A DNA stretch of 64,000 nt from the NCBI RefSeq assembly GCF_019823065.1, contig NZ_CP081966.1, forward strand, positions 4,371,501 to 4,435,500, written 5' to 3'. Origin of the DNA: Pseudomonas mosselii. GTDB taxonomy: Bacteria > Pseudomonadota > Gammaproteobacteria > Pseudomonadales > Pseudomonadaceae. Numbering within the stretch: the stretch's first letter is position 1; each line of letters opens with the position of its first letter. The position numbers were made by a program, and so were the translations under genes. The notes beneath the pieces were generated by a model, which searched no databases, was not told where the DNA came from, and saw nothing but the letters and a program-made list of their open reading frames with translations. Shown one piece after another: positions 34,801-43,011 of this stretch.

Positions 34801-37800
34801 CCAGCGTCGCCGAATCGACACGCAGCAGGCCATGGCTGATCAGCTTGCCGCCGTTGTTGGCGATGCTGCCGGCCTTGAGCAGCAGGTCGGCGCCACTGAC
34901 CAGGCGCGCGCCGTCGGTGTTGAGCAGGGCCCCGGTCAAGGTCAGGTCGAGCAGCGCGCGGCTGGTCAGCTGGCCCTTGGCGTTTTCCAGGCGCTTGCCG
35001 ACGACGGTGATCGCCTGGCCGTTGATCTGCCCGCCCTGGTTGTCGATGACGGTGCCTGCCTGGTCGAACGCCAGGTCGCCGGTGGCGGAAATGAGGCCGC
35101 CGCCGCTGTTGTCGAGACGGTCGGTGACGCTGAGGGTGATGGCCTGCTCGGAAGAGATGATGCCCTTGCTGTTATGCAGGTTGGCCGCGGTGATCTGCTG
35201 GTTACCCTTGCTGACCAGGGCGCCCAGTTCGCGGTTGTCGAGGGTACCGTCCAGGGTCACGGTGAGGTCGCCGTCCTTGCTGGACAGGGTGCCTTCGCCG
35301 CTGTTGTTCAGGTCGGTGCCCTTGGCCAGCAGGCCCTGCGCGCCGGAAATCAGGCCCTTGCCGCTGTTGTCCAGCAGTGGCGCCTCCACGGTCAGCCGGC
35401 CATCGCTGAGGATACGGCCCTGCTGGTTGTCGATGCGCTGGGCGAGCAGGCTGTAGGATTGCTGGCTGGTGACTTCGCCGGCGCTGTTGTCGAGCTTGCC
35501 CAGGTTCTGGATGTTCAGTGGGCCGTTGGCGCTGATCAGGCCGCCCTGGTTCAGCAGGTCGCCGCCGTTCAGGTCGAGGTCGAGCTTCTGCTCGCCGATC
35601 AGCCGCCCCTGGCGCTGGATCAGCTCGCTGACCCGCAGCAGCAGGTCGCCCTTGGCGGAAATTTCACCGCCCTGGCTGGAATCGACCTGCCCCGCCACCA
35701 GCGTCAACGCGCCATCGCTGTGGATCCGGCCGCCGCGCAGCAAGGCATCGGCGCCGTTGCGCAGGTCGCCGGTGGTCAGTTTCATGACCTGCTTGCTGCT
35801 CAAGGCACCGCCACGGTTGTCGAGGGCGGCGCTGTCGACGGTCATCGCCGCCTGGCTGATGAGCTGGCCGCCCTGGTGGTTGTCCAGCTGGCCGGTGGTG
35901 ACGGTCACGCCGGTGTTGCCCGACAGCAGGCCGCGCTCGCTGTTGAGCAAGCCGGCGCTGGTCACGGTCAACGCGCCGACGGCGGACAGGATGCCCTGGT
36001 CGTGGTTGTCGAGCTGGCCGCCGATCGTGGCCTTGAGGGCCTGGCCGCTGGCCAGGCTGCCGCCGGTGTAGTTGTCGAGGCGGGTGGCCTCGACCGTGAG
36101 GTCATGGCTGGCCGACAACACGCCTTGAAGGCTGTTGTCGAGGACGCCGGCGATGCGCAGGGTCAGGTCCTGGGCACTGATCACTCGCCCGCCACGGTTG
36201 TCGAGTTTGTTGGCAACCAGGCTGAAACCGTGATTGCTGGAAATCTCGCCCGCCTCGCGGTTGTCCACCACACCGATCTGACGCAACAACAGGCTGCCCG
36301 GCGAACGCAGCAGGCCGCCGTTGCGGTTCACCAACTGGCCGTGCTGCAGGTCGAGGTCGATACCGGTTTCGCTGACCAGTTGCCCGTGGTCGTTCTGGTC
36401 GAGGCCGGTCAGCGTGGCATCGATCTGACCGGCGGCGCTGATGCGCCCGTAGGCGTTGTTGTCGAGCTGGGTTCCAACCAGCAGCAGGCTGCCGGCACCG
36501 ATATTGCCCTTGGCACTGTTGTCGATGGCGCCGCTGCGCAACTCGGCGTGGTCCTGGGCGCTGATGACGCCGAGGTGGCTGTTGTCCAGGCGACCGGCCT
36601 TGAGCAGCAGCCCGGTGTTGGTCACCAGGGTGCCGCCCTGGTTGTCCAGCAACCCCTGGCTGGTCAGGTCCAGGGCCGCGTTGGCCGAGACCTTGCCGCC
36701 CTGGCGGTTGTGCAGCGTGCCGGCATTCAGGGTAACGCTGGCGTCACTGACGATCAGGCCGGCGTCGCTGTTGTCCAGCTTGCCGTCCAGGGTGACGTCG
36801 ATGTGCTGGCGGCTGCTCAGCTTGCCGCCGTTGTTGAGCAGCTCGGTGCCGTGCAGGCTCAGGCGGTCATGGCCACTGAGCAGGCCCTTGTTCTGGTTGA
36901 GCAGGCGCTGCACGGTGAGGGCCAGGCCACGGTCGCCGATGATCTTGCCGCCTTGGTTGTCCAGCAATTCGCTGGCATTCAGTACGACCTTGCCGGCGCT
37001 GGAAATCTCGCCCTGCTGGTTGAGGATGCGCGCCGCGCTGATGTCGGCCACGGTGGTCGCGCCAATCTTGCCGCCCTGCTGGTTGTCGATCGTGTCGGCG
37101 GTGAGCAGCAGGCTGCCCAGGCTGGTCAACTTGCCGCCTTGATGGTTCAAGGTGCCCAGGTGGGCCTCGAGATCGCCCTTGGCGGTGATGTTGCCCAGGC
37201 GCTGGTTGTCGACCGTGCCGGCAATCAGGTCGAGACGGCCATCGCTCTGCAGGTGGCCGGCATCGCTGTTGGACAGGCTGGCGACGTCGATGTGGGCCTG
37301 GCCCTTGGTGGTGGCCGCGCCCTTGTCGCGGTTGTCGAAATGCCCGCCGGTGACGGTCAGCGAGCGGTCGGCGAGGACCAGGCCGCCACGGTTGTCGAGA
37401 CGCTCGCCGTTCAGGTTCAGGTCGCCGAGGCTCGACAGCAGGCCGTTGTCACGGTTGTCCAGGGTCGCCACCTTGACGCCCAGTGTGCCGTCGCTGCGCA
37501 GGTTGCCCTTGCCGCTGTTGTCCAGGCCCACGGCCTTGAGGTCGAGCAGGCGCTTGGCCGAAACCAGGCCCAGACGGTTGTCGATGTCGGCGCTGGCGTT
37601 GATCAGCACATCGCCGCCAAGCAACTGGCCGCCACCGTTGAGCAGGCCGGCGGTGCTGATGTCCAGGCGATCCGCACTGAGCTTGCCGCCGTCCTGGTTG
37701 TCCAGCAGCGCATGGGTGGTCAGCTTGGCCTGTCGGTCGCTGCCGACCAGGCCTTTGTCACGGTTGTCGAGCTGGGTGGCGGTAACCTGCAGGCCACCCT

Positions 37801-39196
37801 GGCCCACCAGGCGGCCGCCCCGGTTGTCGAGGGTTGCGCTGACATCCACCACAGCCTGGCCCTTGCCTTGCAGCAGGCCCTGGTCACGGTTGTCGATCGC
37901 GTGGGCGTTGACCGTCAGGGTGTCGTCGGCCAGTACCTGGCCTTGGCGGTTGTCCAGCTGGCCAGCCGTCAGCGTGGTCGCTCGGCCTTTGAAGGTGCCG
38001 CCCTGGTTGTCGAGGGTGGTGCTGCCGGTGGCCTCCAGGGTGCGGTTGGCCACCACGCTGCCACGGTTGCGCAGGGTCTGGCCCGTGAGGGTCACGTCGC
38101 CGTGGGCATTACGGGTGTTGTCCAGCTCCACGCCGGCTTCGATAACGCCCTGGTTGTCGATCCGCGCGCCGGCCACGGTGATGCTGTCCCTGGCGGCGAG
38201 GCTCTGGCCGACGGTCACATCGTCACGCACGCGCACGGTGGCATTGCCGGCGGCGTAGGTCTTGCCGGTCAGCTCGGCGCTCTGCGCGGCGACCGTCAGG
38301 TTGCCGGCACTGGACGTCTGCGCCAGGGTCACCTTGCCGTTGGCGTCCACCTGGATGTCGCCGGTGGTGGCGGCCATGTTGCCGGCCAGCTTGACGCCCA
38401 CGCCCTGCTCGGTGCCGACCAGGCGAATGGTGTTTGCATACATGCCACCCAGCGCAGAGCTGTCGATGGCCAGCAGCGGCTTGTCGCCGCCCTCGTCGCC
38501 ACGCGGCGTGGCCTGCAGGGTGTCGGCCTTGACGTCGTTGCGCCCGGTGACGACGTTCAACTGCTTGGCGTGCAGTTCGGTGTTGAGCTTGGCGCTGCGG
38601 GTGATCAGGTCGAACTGGTCGAGGTTGGTGGCATTGAGCGCATCGCCTTCGATGGCGATGTCGCCGCCGTCCACCTGGAAGCGGTCAAGGCGCTCGCCGT
38701 CCATGATCGGCTTGCCGGTGGTGAGGGTGGCCCGCGGCGTGTTGATGAAGCCGCAGCCCTTGCAGGTGATGCCATGGGGGTTGGCGACGATGACCCGGGC
38801 CGCCTGCCCCGCCACCTCGGTGTAGCCCTGCAGGGTACTGCGGTTGCCACCGGTGACCTGGTTGAGGATCACCTGGGCCGCCTGGCCCCTGAGGTTGGGG
38901 TTGCCGATGATGATGCCGCCCAGCTGGGTCGACTGGGTCTTGCTGGTGGCGTTGTTGAGGATCAGCCCGTTGCTGCCGACGTTGTAGTCGCGGAAGGTGT
39001 TGGTCGACAGGCCGCTGCCATTGGGCGTGGCGATATTGACGATCGGCACCCCGTTGCCGGCCTGCTTGATGCTGGTGTTGGCATTGGCCGCCGCATCGAC
39101 GGTCAGTTGCGCGGCCGTGGCGACGATGGGGTTGAGGAACAGCACCCCCGCGACGATCAGGGCGATGCATTGGTTCAGTGGGGTGCGGATATCCAT
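28550..39196 (-). CDS. CdiA/TpsA-type contact-dependent inhibition exoprotein with Hint domain and toxin tip
   Basis: About 3548 residues from the ATG at 39196 (GGAG ten bases upstream; a TTG at 39205 is in frame). Residues 1-30 are a signal peptide. Residues ~30-270 are the two-partner secretion domain, with VIVANPHGITCKGCGFIN. From ~340 to ~1900 come dozens of FHA-type 20-residue repeats (LDNRGG, IDNQQGG). Residues ~2150-2700 hold further hemagglutinin repeats (GGNLTATAGQDLSIV). A pretoxin region follows. A Hint autoprotease-like domain lies at ~3286-3434, from CCFAAGTLVATPEGD to TWVHN. The 114-residue toxin resembles polymorphic toxin type 24 (VDVTGAAHANVPTPHVIEYG), tentatively. GC falls sharply at the toxin. 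The transporter gene lies 56 bases upstream and immunity downstream. Confidence 0.92.
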   Translation of the reverse strand: MDIRTPLNQCIALIVAGVLFLNPIVATAAQLTVDAAANANTSIKQAGNGVPIVNIATPNGSGLSTNTFRDYNVGSNGLILNNATSKTQSTQLGGIIIGNPNLRGQAAQVILNQVTGGNRSTLQGYTEVAGQAARVIVANPHGITCKGCGFINTPRATLTTGKPIMDGERLDRFQVDGGDIAIEGDALNATNLDQFDLITRSAKLNTELHAKQLNVVTGRNDVKADTLQATPRGDEGGDKPLLAIDSSALGGMYANTIRLVGTEQGVGVKLAGNMAATTGDIQVDANGKVTLAQTSSAGNLTVAAQSAELTGKTYAAGNATVRVRDDVTVGQSLAARDSITVAGARIDNQGVIEAGVELDNTRNAHGDVTLTGQTLRNRGSVVANRTLEATGSTTLDNQGGTFKGRATTLTAGQLDNRQGQVLADDTLTVNAHAIDNRDQGLLQGKGQAVVDVSATLDNRGGRLVGQGGLQVTATQLDNRDKGLVGSDRQAKLTTHALLDNQDGGKLSADRLDISTAGLLNGGGQLLGGDVLINASADIDNRLGLVSAKRLLDLKAVGLDNSGKGNLRSDGTLGVKVATLDNRDNGLLSSLGDLNLNGERLDNRGGLVLADRSLTVTGGHFDNRDKGAATTKGQAHIDVASLSNSDAGHLQSDGRLDLIAGTVDNQRLGNITAKGDLEAHLGTLNHQGGKLTSLGSLLLTADTIDNQQGGKIGATTVADISAARILNQQGEISSAGKVVLNASELLDNQGGKIIGDRGLALTVQRLLNQNKGLLSGHDRLSLHGTELLNNGGKLSSRQHIDVTLDGKLDNSDAGLIVSDASVTLNAGTLHNRQGGKVSANAALDLTSQGLLDNQGGTLVTNTGLLLKAGRLDNSHLGVISAQDHAELRSGAIDNSAKGNIGAGSLLLVGTQLDNNAYGRISAAGQIDATLTGLDQNDHGQLVSETGIDLDLQHGQLVNRNGGLLRSPGSLLLRQIGVVDNREAGEISSNHGFSLVANKLDNRGGRVISAQDLTLRIAGVLDNSLQGVLSASHDLTVEATRLDNYTGGSLASGQALKATIGGQLDNHDQGILSAVGALTVTSAGLLNSERGLLSGNTGVTVTTGQLDNHQGGQLISQAAMTVDSAALDNRGGALSSKQVMKLTTGDLRNGADALLRGGRIHSDGALTLVAGQVDSSQGGEISAKGDLLLRVSELIQRQGRLIGEQKLDLDLNGGDLLNQGGLISANGPLNIQNLGKLDNSAGEVTSQQSYSLLAQRIDNQQGRILSDGRLTVEAPLLDNSGKGLISGAQGLLAKGTDLNNSGEGTLSSKDGDLTVTLDGTLDNRELGALVSKGNQQITAANLHNSKGIISSEQAITLSVTDRLDNSGGGLISATGDLAFDQAGTVIDNQGGQINGQAITVVGKRLENAKGQLTSRALLDLTLTGALLNTDGARLVSGADLLLKAGSIANNGGKLISHGLLRVDSATLDNSRGGNLASQQNLVLRLSGDLLNGQDGLLFSEHGKLDIHANALDNQAGTLKSQGGIEVRLDKALNNHGGRLESQAGDLELHAASLDNGGSGMLSAVKGLFKGVFAGLFDNGGGTTQAQSVDIKADTRVNNQGGYLSALGGDNQLDTAEFDNRGGGLYAAGLLHLQGQQLLNQSGKIGAGRIDFDLSGALYNGLGQLESESDLLLRASELDNRAGNLRALGKTGTSRFIVAGNLLNDNGVLATANHDLDLQIGGLSNSGGQLLHTGLGTFGLASDKVTQAGGVLHTDGLLSIGAASWTNDSVLQARRLELDIGRFVQTASGKLLAVESFKGRGGDWTNHGLLASDGSLQLDLTGNYDGNGRLSSLGGLGLSATDIRLSSAASLAGGAGSVVTARNLLSNDGRLTALGGLTVNAASLENRGTLGGAAAVTLAANTLSNQRGLVFSGNDMTLRVGSLSNYYGDIYSLGGLDLAGNGSARAALLDNISASMESAGSMTLAVDTLLNRKEHLSSKQKLVAGYVNVYSDDRCKGKGCELYFSATESWQDVIDQDSPTAFITSGGKLTFAGNAFRNHYSSVSAGGDIAINTAVFENKGAGGGEQRNLTASMYTRDRGQYNAFINAKNQFNQNPGSLTLDQVMAASGYPYASIYDVIDNKTPIAGAVVAPAVVQSAGAVTINATQRIDNSVVRVNQAGAGTINARGDATADARQAQTQVRALNPQLPPDLAQRQVNPVTLPSFSLPQGSNGLFRISSQAGQAAISGDALGATGDRTQAGSGTFIAPLASTASADSRAAQTLGANGAAAAQGAVAGSGVALGGLAAGVKLVQGVPERSVPNVSHKYLVETNPVLTDLKQFLSSDYMLGQLNIKPDQAIKRLGDGLYEQRLIREAVVARTGQRYIDGMTSDEMLFRYLMDNAIASKDKLSLSVGVSLSAEQVAALTHDIVWMEQVEVNGEKVLAPVLYLAHANGRVAPNGALIQGRDVNLISGGELVNVGTLRATNNLAVSATNIGNAGLMEAGGRLDMLATESIRNAQGGIIAGREVSLTALTGDVINERSVTRLEGRAGGEHVTKDLVDTAARIEAANNLTITAGQDIGIVGGAVQAGGNIDMDAGRDLIIASQEGVDSHEYQRRRVSGHDTSITQYGSEVKAGGNLTATAGQDLSIVASEIEARRDLALQAGRDVTLAAAANEEHSYAKGKKGKTKYERQEDDVEQQSAEVKAGGDLTIDAGRDLRMVASKASAGDEAYLVAGDKLELLAANDSQYSLYDMNKKGGWGSKKTQRDEVTDVKAVGSEITSGGGTSLVSGGDQLYQGAKIEAGGDLAIISGGAVTFEAVKDMHQESHEKSKGDLAWNSAKGKGTTDETLRQNQLVAQGVMTIKAVDGLKIDIKHIDQATVSQSIDAMVKADPKLSWLKEAELRGDVDWRRVKEVHDSFKYDQSGLGTGASLVIAIIVTYLTWGAGASLVGAAGNSTIGFAANSVVSAAATNAATSTINNRGNLGAVVKDVTSSDAMKGYVMSALTPGGGSIVSRIALKAALSTVVYGGSLKDNAVQAGLEIAADALSGAIFNEVGDRLMGSGLPKRVAVHAIVGGLIAEAAGGDFRTAALAAGANEALVQLVGDKIFPGEAHDRVLGMTSQLVGMTVAAGLGADAKDQQVAGWVAQQATENNFLRHKEVEAFLAELKTCEANNSCAEVRKRYGELNAENQERLQSLCARDMAACHDEYKLFSDDYQKTHKLLAESMKDVGWRDKYNLGATILSNYQAMQTLVGTAMTKAMTDAAMEAAGQAGVEVDAEDVGTFGMWLRTVVKAVTNRKGAVGGTERGPCCFAAGTLVATPEGDRAIETLKVGDIVWTKPEQGGEPFAAAITATHVRNDQPIYRLNLESTHDDGQVQTESLFVTPSHPFYVPARHDFVPVGELKAGDLLQSLADGAGNNTSSRVASVKLHKLVGETFNLTVDVGHTFYVGQLRTWVHNTGPCPLPNPRNAANLIGGPLENATKVSGNFDKVNGPANGTLYRADNRGNITSYAVYDSQGMILKRVDVTGAAHANVPTPHVIEYGRNKLPDGSIRVQSPSSKLPPRRATLEEIP
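28895..29341 (-). other. Pretoxin Hint domain of CdiA
   Basis: 149 codons from CCFAAGTLVATPEGD to GHTFYVGQLRTWVHN. The N-terminal Cys and the C-terminal HTFYV...VHN match the Hint fold that releases polymorphic toxin tips. The internal SHPFYVPARHDFVPVGEL is the usual SHPF block. Confidence 0.85.
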
Positions 39197-39252
39197 GTCG
39201 AACAAACTCCAGGCGCGGGCGGCGGTGTCACGGGCAAAGGGTGGGTCGGGAC

Positions 39253-40947
39253 TCAGAAGAACGCGTCGACTCGGAAATAGATCGGGTGTTCGCGGCGGGT
39301 GATGACGTCGGGGCGCTCCAGCGAGCGGGCGAAGGTCGCGCTGGCGGCGAAGTACTGGCCGCGCACGTTGAACTCGAAGGCGTTGCCGCTCAGGCGACCA
39401 TGGTCCTGGCCATTGCCGTGCTGGCCCTTGATCACCCCGGCGTCATAGGCGAAGGCCATGCCGTATTCGCGCAGCCACGGCTGCAGCGGCGCCCAGGTGA
39501 CCGGGCGGCGCCAGCGCAGCTGGTTGCGCCAGTAGCCGCCACTGTCGCCGGTGAGGGTCTGTTCCTTGAAGCCACGCACCGAGGTCAGCCCGCCGACGCT
39601 GATGCGCTGGCCACTGTAGAGGGCGTCTTCGCTGCGCTGGCCGGTGGCCAGGCTGTCGAAGCTGAACTGCTCGCCCCACAGCTGGAACGGCTGCAGGTAA
39701 CTCAGGGTGAGGGTGTACTTGTTGTAGCGCGCCACCGGTTCGTTGCCGCGCGGATCGCCCGCGCCCTGGGCGTCGAGCGCGCCGATGCCCTGCTGCCAGC
39801 CGGCATCGAGGTTGACGAAGGCGTTGCCGATGCGCCGGCCGTGGTTGACGCCCAGCTGGCGTTCGGTGATACGGGTGCTGGAGACGTCGATCAGGGTGTC
39901 GTCCAGGTAGTTGCGCGCACGCAGGTGGCTGACGCCGGCATTGACCGCGGTCTTGCTCAGGCTGTCGCGGTGGATCACCCGTTCGGCCTGGAACTGGTGC
40001 ACGCTGTTGTCGCCGTCGAGCTTGAAGGGGAAACCGCTGGAGGTGTCGCGGGTGCGGTAGTAGTTGTGGTTGTAGCTGTAGTTGAAGGTCCACCAGCCCC
40101 ACGGCAGGCTGTAGTTCAGGCCGTGGCTGTCGGAATGGCGCCAGTGGTCGCTGACCACGTCGCGCCCGCCACGCAGGCTCAGTTGATCGGCCAGGCCCAG
40201 CGGGCTGTCCCACTCCAGGCCGAGGTTCATCTGCTGTTCGCCACTGCTGGCGTCACCGTTGTTGTGCCGGCTGGCAGAGACGCGCCAGGGCTTGTCACGC
40301 TGGCCCTTGAGCTGGACGCGGCTGCCGCCGACCTCCTGCCCCGGCACCAACTCCACCTCGACCTGGCGCGAGGGCAGGCGGCCGAGCTGGTCGACCATCT
40401 GTTCCATTTCGCGCAGGTTGAGCACCTCGCCGGTATTGCCGGGGAAGGCCATGGCCATTTCCCGAGGGCTGGCCAGGGCGGAGCCGTCCAGCCCTTCCAG
40501 GCGGCCTTCGACGATGATGATCTGCAGCACGCCGGAGCCCAGGTCCTGCTGGGGCAGGTAGGCACGGGTGGTCAGGTAGCCACGGTTCAGGTAATGGTCG
40601 GTGATGCGCTTGAGCAGGTCATTGAGCTGGCCGACTTGCAGGCACTTGCCTTCGTAGCCTTCGAGCAGCGCCTTGCGCTGTGGCTCGTCGAGCAGGCTGG
40701 CACCTTGCAAGTCGATGCGCTGGATCTGGAAGCAGCGCCCTTGCTCGGGGGGCTGGGCGGGCGCCTGCGGTGCCTGCCTTCCCGGCAGTTGCTGAAGCTC
40801 CTCGAGACGCTTGCGCTGCTCCTGCAGCAAGTTCTCCTGGCGATCGCGGATCAGGTCACGGTCGCCGGGTGTCTGGAACGGTGCGGCACCGGCGAGCAAA
40901 GGCAAGAGTACCAGGCCTGCGGCCAGGAAGCGGGTAGGAAGGGGCAT
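39253..40947 (-). CDS. CdiB/TpsB outer-membrane transporter (two-partner secretion)
   Basis: 564 residues. Signal peptide MPLPTRFLAAGLVLLPLLAG, then an N-terminal coiled helix (RDRQENLLQEQRKRLEEL) and two POTRA domains (FQIQRIDLQGASLLDEPQRK; GRLEGLDGSALASPREMAMA). A 16-strand barrel follows with the conserved VRGF motif (GLTSVRGFKEQTLTGDSGGY) on L6 and a terminal Phe. It exports CdiA by its TPS domain across the outer membrane. It is upstream of cdiA, so the order is cdiB-cdiA-cdiI. The POTRA-linked Cys pair (GRCFQIQ...GKC) is typical of ShlB-like members. Confidence 0.93.
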   Translation of the reverse strand: MPLPTRFLAAGLVLLPLLAGAAPFQTPGDRDLIRDRQENLLQEQRKRLEELQQLPGRQAPQAPAQPPEQGRCFQIQRIDLQGASLLDEPQRKALLEGYEGKCLQVGQLNDLLKRITDHYLNRGYLTTRAYLPQQDLGSGVLQIIIVEGRLEGLDGSALASPREMAMAFPGNTGEVLNLREMEQMVDQLGRLPSRQVEVELVPGQEVGGSRVQLKGQRDKPWRVSASRHNNGDASSGEQQMNLGLEWDSPLGLADQLSLRGGRDVVSDHWRHSDSHGLNYSLPWGWWTFNYSYNHNYYRTRDTSSGFPFKLDGDNSVHQFQAERVIHRDSLSKTAVNAGVSHLRARNYLDDTLIDVSSTRITERQLGVNHGRRIGNAFVNLDAGWQQGIGALDAQGAGDPRGNEPVARYNKYTLTLSYLQPFQLWGEQFSFDSLATGQRSEDALYSGQRISVGGLTSVRGFKEQTLTGDSGGYWRNQLRWRRPVTWAPLQPWLREYGMAFAYDAGVIKGQHGNGQDHGRLSGNAFEFNVRGQYFAASATFARSLERPDVITRREHPIYFRVDAFF

Positions 40948-41091
40948 GGGGCGTGTCCATCACTTAAAGCCGAGCGCATCACTGCGAAATAGTCGCGCAG
41001 GGTACTAGATGACAGCAGTGCCATCAATAAGCCACCTTCCCCCTGTATTGCCGGATAAGTTCTCTACGCCGGGAAGCCGCTCGTCATTGCT

Positions 41092-41991
41092 TTACTGTTG
41101 TCGCGCAGGCTTGCCGGCAGGCCGGAACCACCACCCCTGCTGCATGCCGGCAGCAGCGAGCAGAATCAGCCCGACTCCCAACCACTGCAATGCTGCCAGG
41201 CGATGGTCGAAGGCCAGCCAGTCGACCAGGATCGCGGCGATCGGGTAGATGAACGACAGCGCTCCGGTCAACGCCGTTGGCAGGCGCTGGATGGCGCTGT
41301 ACAGCAGCACGTACATCAACCCCGTATGCAAGATGCCCAGCGTGACCAGGCTGCCAAGCGCCGGCAGTTCACCCGGCAGCCCGCCCAGTTGCACCCAGGG
41401 CGCCAGCAGCAGGACGCCGGTGCTCACCTGGATCAAGGCAATGAGGTGCGGCGGCGTGCCGGCCAGGCGCTTGATGATCAGCGCCGCCACGGCATACAGA
41501 AACGCCGCACCCAGTGCCAGGGCGATGCCCTGCAGGTACTCGCCACCACTGGCCTGCCCCGCGCCGTGAGCGCTGACGATAGCCAGCATGCCGAGGAACG
41601 CCACGCTCAGCCAGGTCAGCTTGGCCACGGTGATCTTCTCGCCCAGGAACAGCGCCGCCAGCCCCACCAGCATGAACGGCTGGACGTTGTACACCGCGGT
41701 GCCGATGGCGATCGATGCCCGCGAGTAGGAGGCGAACAGCAGTACCCAGTTGCCGACGATCGCCACCCCGCTGGCCACCGCCAGCAGGAAGGAGACGCGG
41801 GTCAGCACGCCCGGTTTGAGAAAGCCCATGGCCGCGCAGATCAGCAGCAAGGTGCCGGCGCCGAACACGCAACGCCAGAACACCACCTCCAGCACCGGCT
41901 GCCCGGACACCAGCACGAACCAGCCAATGGTCCCGGAGATCAGCATGGCGCCGATCATTTCCAGCGAACCACGGCGCAGCGAATTGTCCAT
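41092..41991 (-). CDS. EamA/DMT-family transporter
   Basis: 299 residues from the ATG at 41991, which has a consensus AGGAGGTG; the longer frame to 42060 is rejected. Ten hydrophobic segments in two EamA halves, e.g. IGAMLISGTIGWFVLV, VAIVGNWVLLFASYSRASIA, and in the second half GIALALGAAFLYAVAALIIK and GALSFIYPIAAILVDWLAFD. Members export amino acids and other metabolites. It is divergent from an Lrp-type regulator 133 bases away, a common pairing that suggests an amino-acid exporter. Confidence 0.9.
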   Translation of the reverse strand: MDNSLRRGSLEMIGAMLISGTIGWFVLVSGQPVLEVVFWRCVFGAGTLLLICAAMGFLKPGVLTRVSFLLAVASGVAIVGNWVLLFASYSRASIAIGTAVYNVQPFMLVGLAALFLGEKITVAKLTWLSVAFLGMLAIVSAHGAGQASGGEYLQGIALALGAAFLYAVAALIIKRLAGTPPHLIALIQVSTGVLLLAPWVQLGGLPGELPALGSLVTLGILHTGLMYVLLYSAIQRLPTALTGALSFIYPIAAILVDWLAFDHRLAALQWLGVGLILLAAAGMQQGWWFRPAGKPARQQ

Positions 41992-42124
41992 CTCACACCT
42001 CCTGTCGACGATGGGCACAGTATGCGGAGGGTCGAGGGCGACCTTCCAGCGGATAACCAAGGCATATCGGCGCTCTCGCCTTTACTATCAAGGCATTTAT
42101 TGAAAATCACCTAACGAGGCTGCC

Positions 42125-42562
42125 ATGACCGATGCCATCGACCAGTTGCTGATCAACGCCCTGATGGAAGACTCGCGCCGCTCGCTCAAGGCCTTGGCGC
42201 AGATCAGCGGCCTGTCGGCGCCCAGCGTCAGCGAGCGCCTGCGCCGCCTGGAGGAGCGCGGCGTGCTGCGCGGCTATACGGTGGAGGTTGACCCGCGCTG
42301 TTTCGGCTACCAGTTGCAGGCCATCGTGCGCATTCGCCCGCTGCCGGGGCAGTTGCAGGAGGTGGAACGGCAGATCGTGGCCATTCCCGAGTTCACCGAA
42401 TGCGACAAGGTTACCGGCGAGGATTGTTTCATCGCCCGCCTGCATGTGCGCTCGATGGAGCAGCTGGACACGCTGCTCGACCGCCTCAACGTGCTGGCCG
42501 AGACCAATACGGCGATCATCAAGAAGACGCCGGTGAAGCGGCGGTTGCCGCCGATGGCATGA
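42125..42562 (+). CDS. Lrp/AsnC-family transcriptional regulator
   Basis: 145 residues. N-terminal helix-turn-helix DQLLINALMEDSRRSLKALAQISGLSAPSV (in sections), RLRRLEERGVLRGYTVEV, then the RAM/Lrp ligand domain with VTGEDCFIARLHVRSMEQLD. Such regulators sense amino acids and often control the divergent exporter, here the EamA gene. Confidence 0.93.
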   Translation: MTDAIDQLLINALMEDSRRSLKALAQISGLSAPSVSERLRRLEERGVLRGYTVEVDPRCFGYQLQAIVRIRPLPGQLQEVERQIVAIPEFTECDKVTGEDCFIARLHVRSMEQLDTLLDRLNVLAETNTAIIKKTPVKRRLPPMA

Positions 42563-42582
42563 GGCCAAGTACCCGAGAAAAA

Positions 42583-42594
42583 CTTGTACACAAG
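42583..42594. promoter_or_regulatory. GntR-type palindrome CTTGTACACAAG
   Basis: Perfect 12-base palindrome close to the TTGTATACAA consensus of FadR-subfamily GntR repressors. A second, TTTGTATACAAG, lies at 42845-42856. Both lie in the 449-base AT-rich gap before the NCS1 permease, which otherwise shows no gene. Confidence 0.45.
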
Positions 42595-42844
42595 AATGTC
42601 ACCATAAGTGCCATTTTTGTGTGCACTCTCCACGGGTAACGCCCCATTAGGTTACACACTTCGTTTAACTAAATTTGACTAAACGATCAGCTAATTGGTT
42701 GTGTGAAAAATATAACCTGTTCACTTGGTCAACTTATAGTTCCAATATTTCATCTACTTAACTTTCAAATAGATAGATTCAAAATAGTAGCCGCCTGAAA
42801 GCGTATTGATCGCTGGCATGGAACTGGCTTTTGTGTGCTTGTGT

Positions 42845-42856
42845 TTTGTATACAAG
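42845..42856. promoter_or_regulatory. GntR-type palindrome with TTGTATACAA core
   Basis: Core 42846-42855 is a perfect palindrome upstream of the permease/racemase operon; partner of the site at 42583. Confidence 0.5.
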
Positions 42857-43011
42857 TTTTACGAAACATAAATACACAAGAACCCGCAGCGTCGCCCCGT
42901 CGGCGACCGTTGCGCCCAGAACCCAGTGATGCCAACGCCTGCACCGACGAGATGGCGAGCCCGTGCGCCAGCGCCCGCTCATCGCAGTCACGCGCATCAG
43001 GAGCCACCGGA

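Noticed and set aside
30785..39280. Two giant plus-strand open frames (1323 and 1482 codons) opposite cdiA
   Set aside because: They mirror the FHA repeats of cdiA on the other strand; composition is repetitive Val/Ala/Gln/His-rich with no domain and no promoter logic. Shadow frames of a high-GC repetitive gene.
39178..40992. A 604-codon plus-strand frame opposite cdiB
   Set aside because: No recognisable domain and fully overlaps the clear TpsB barrel gene.
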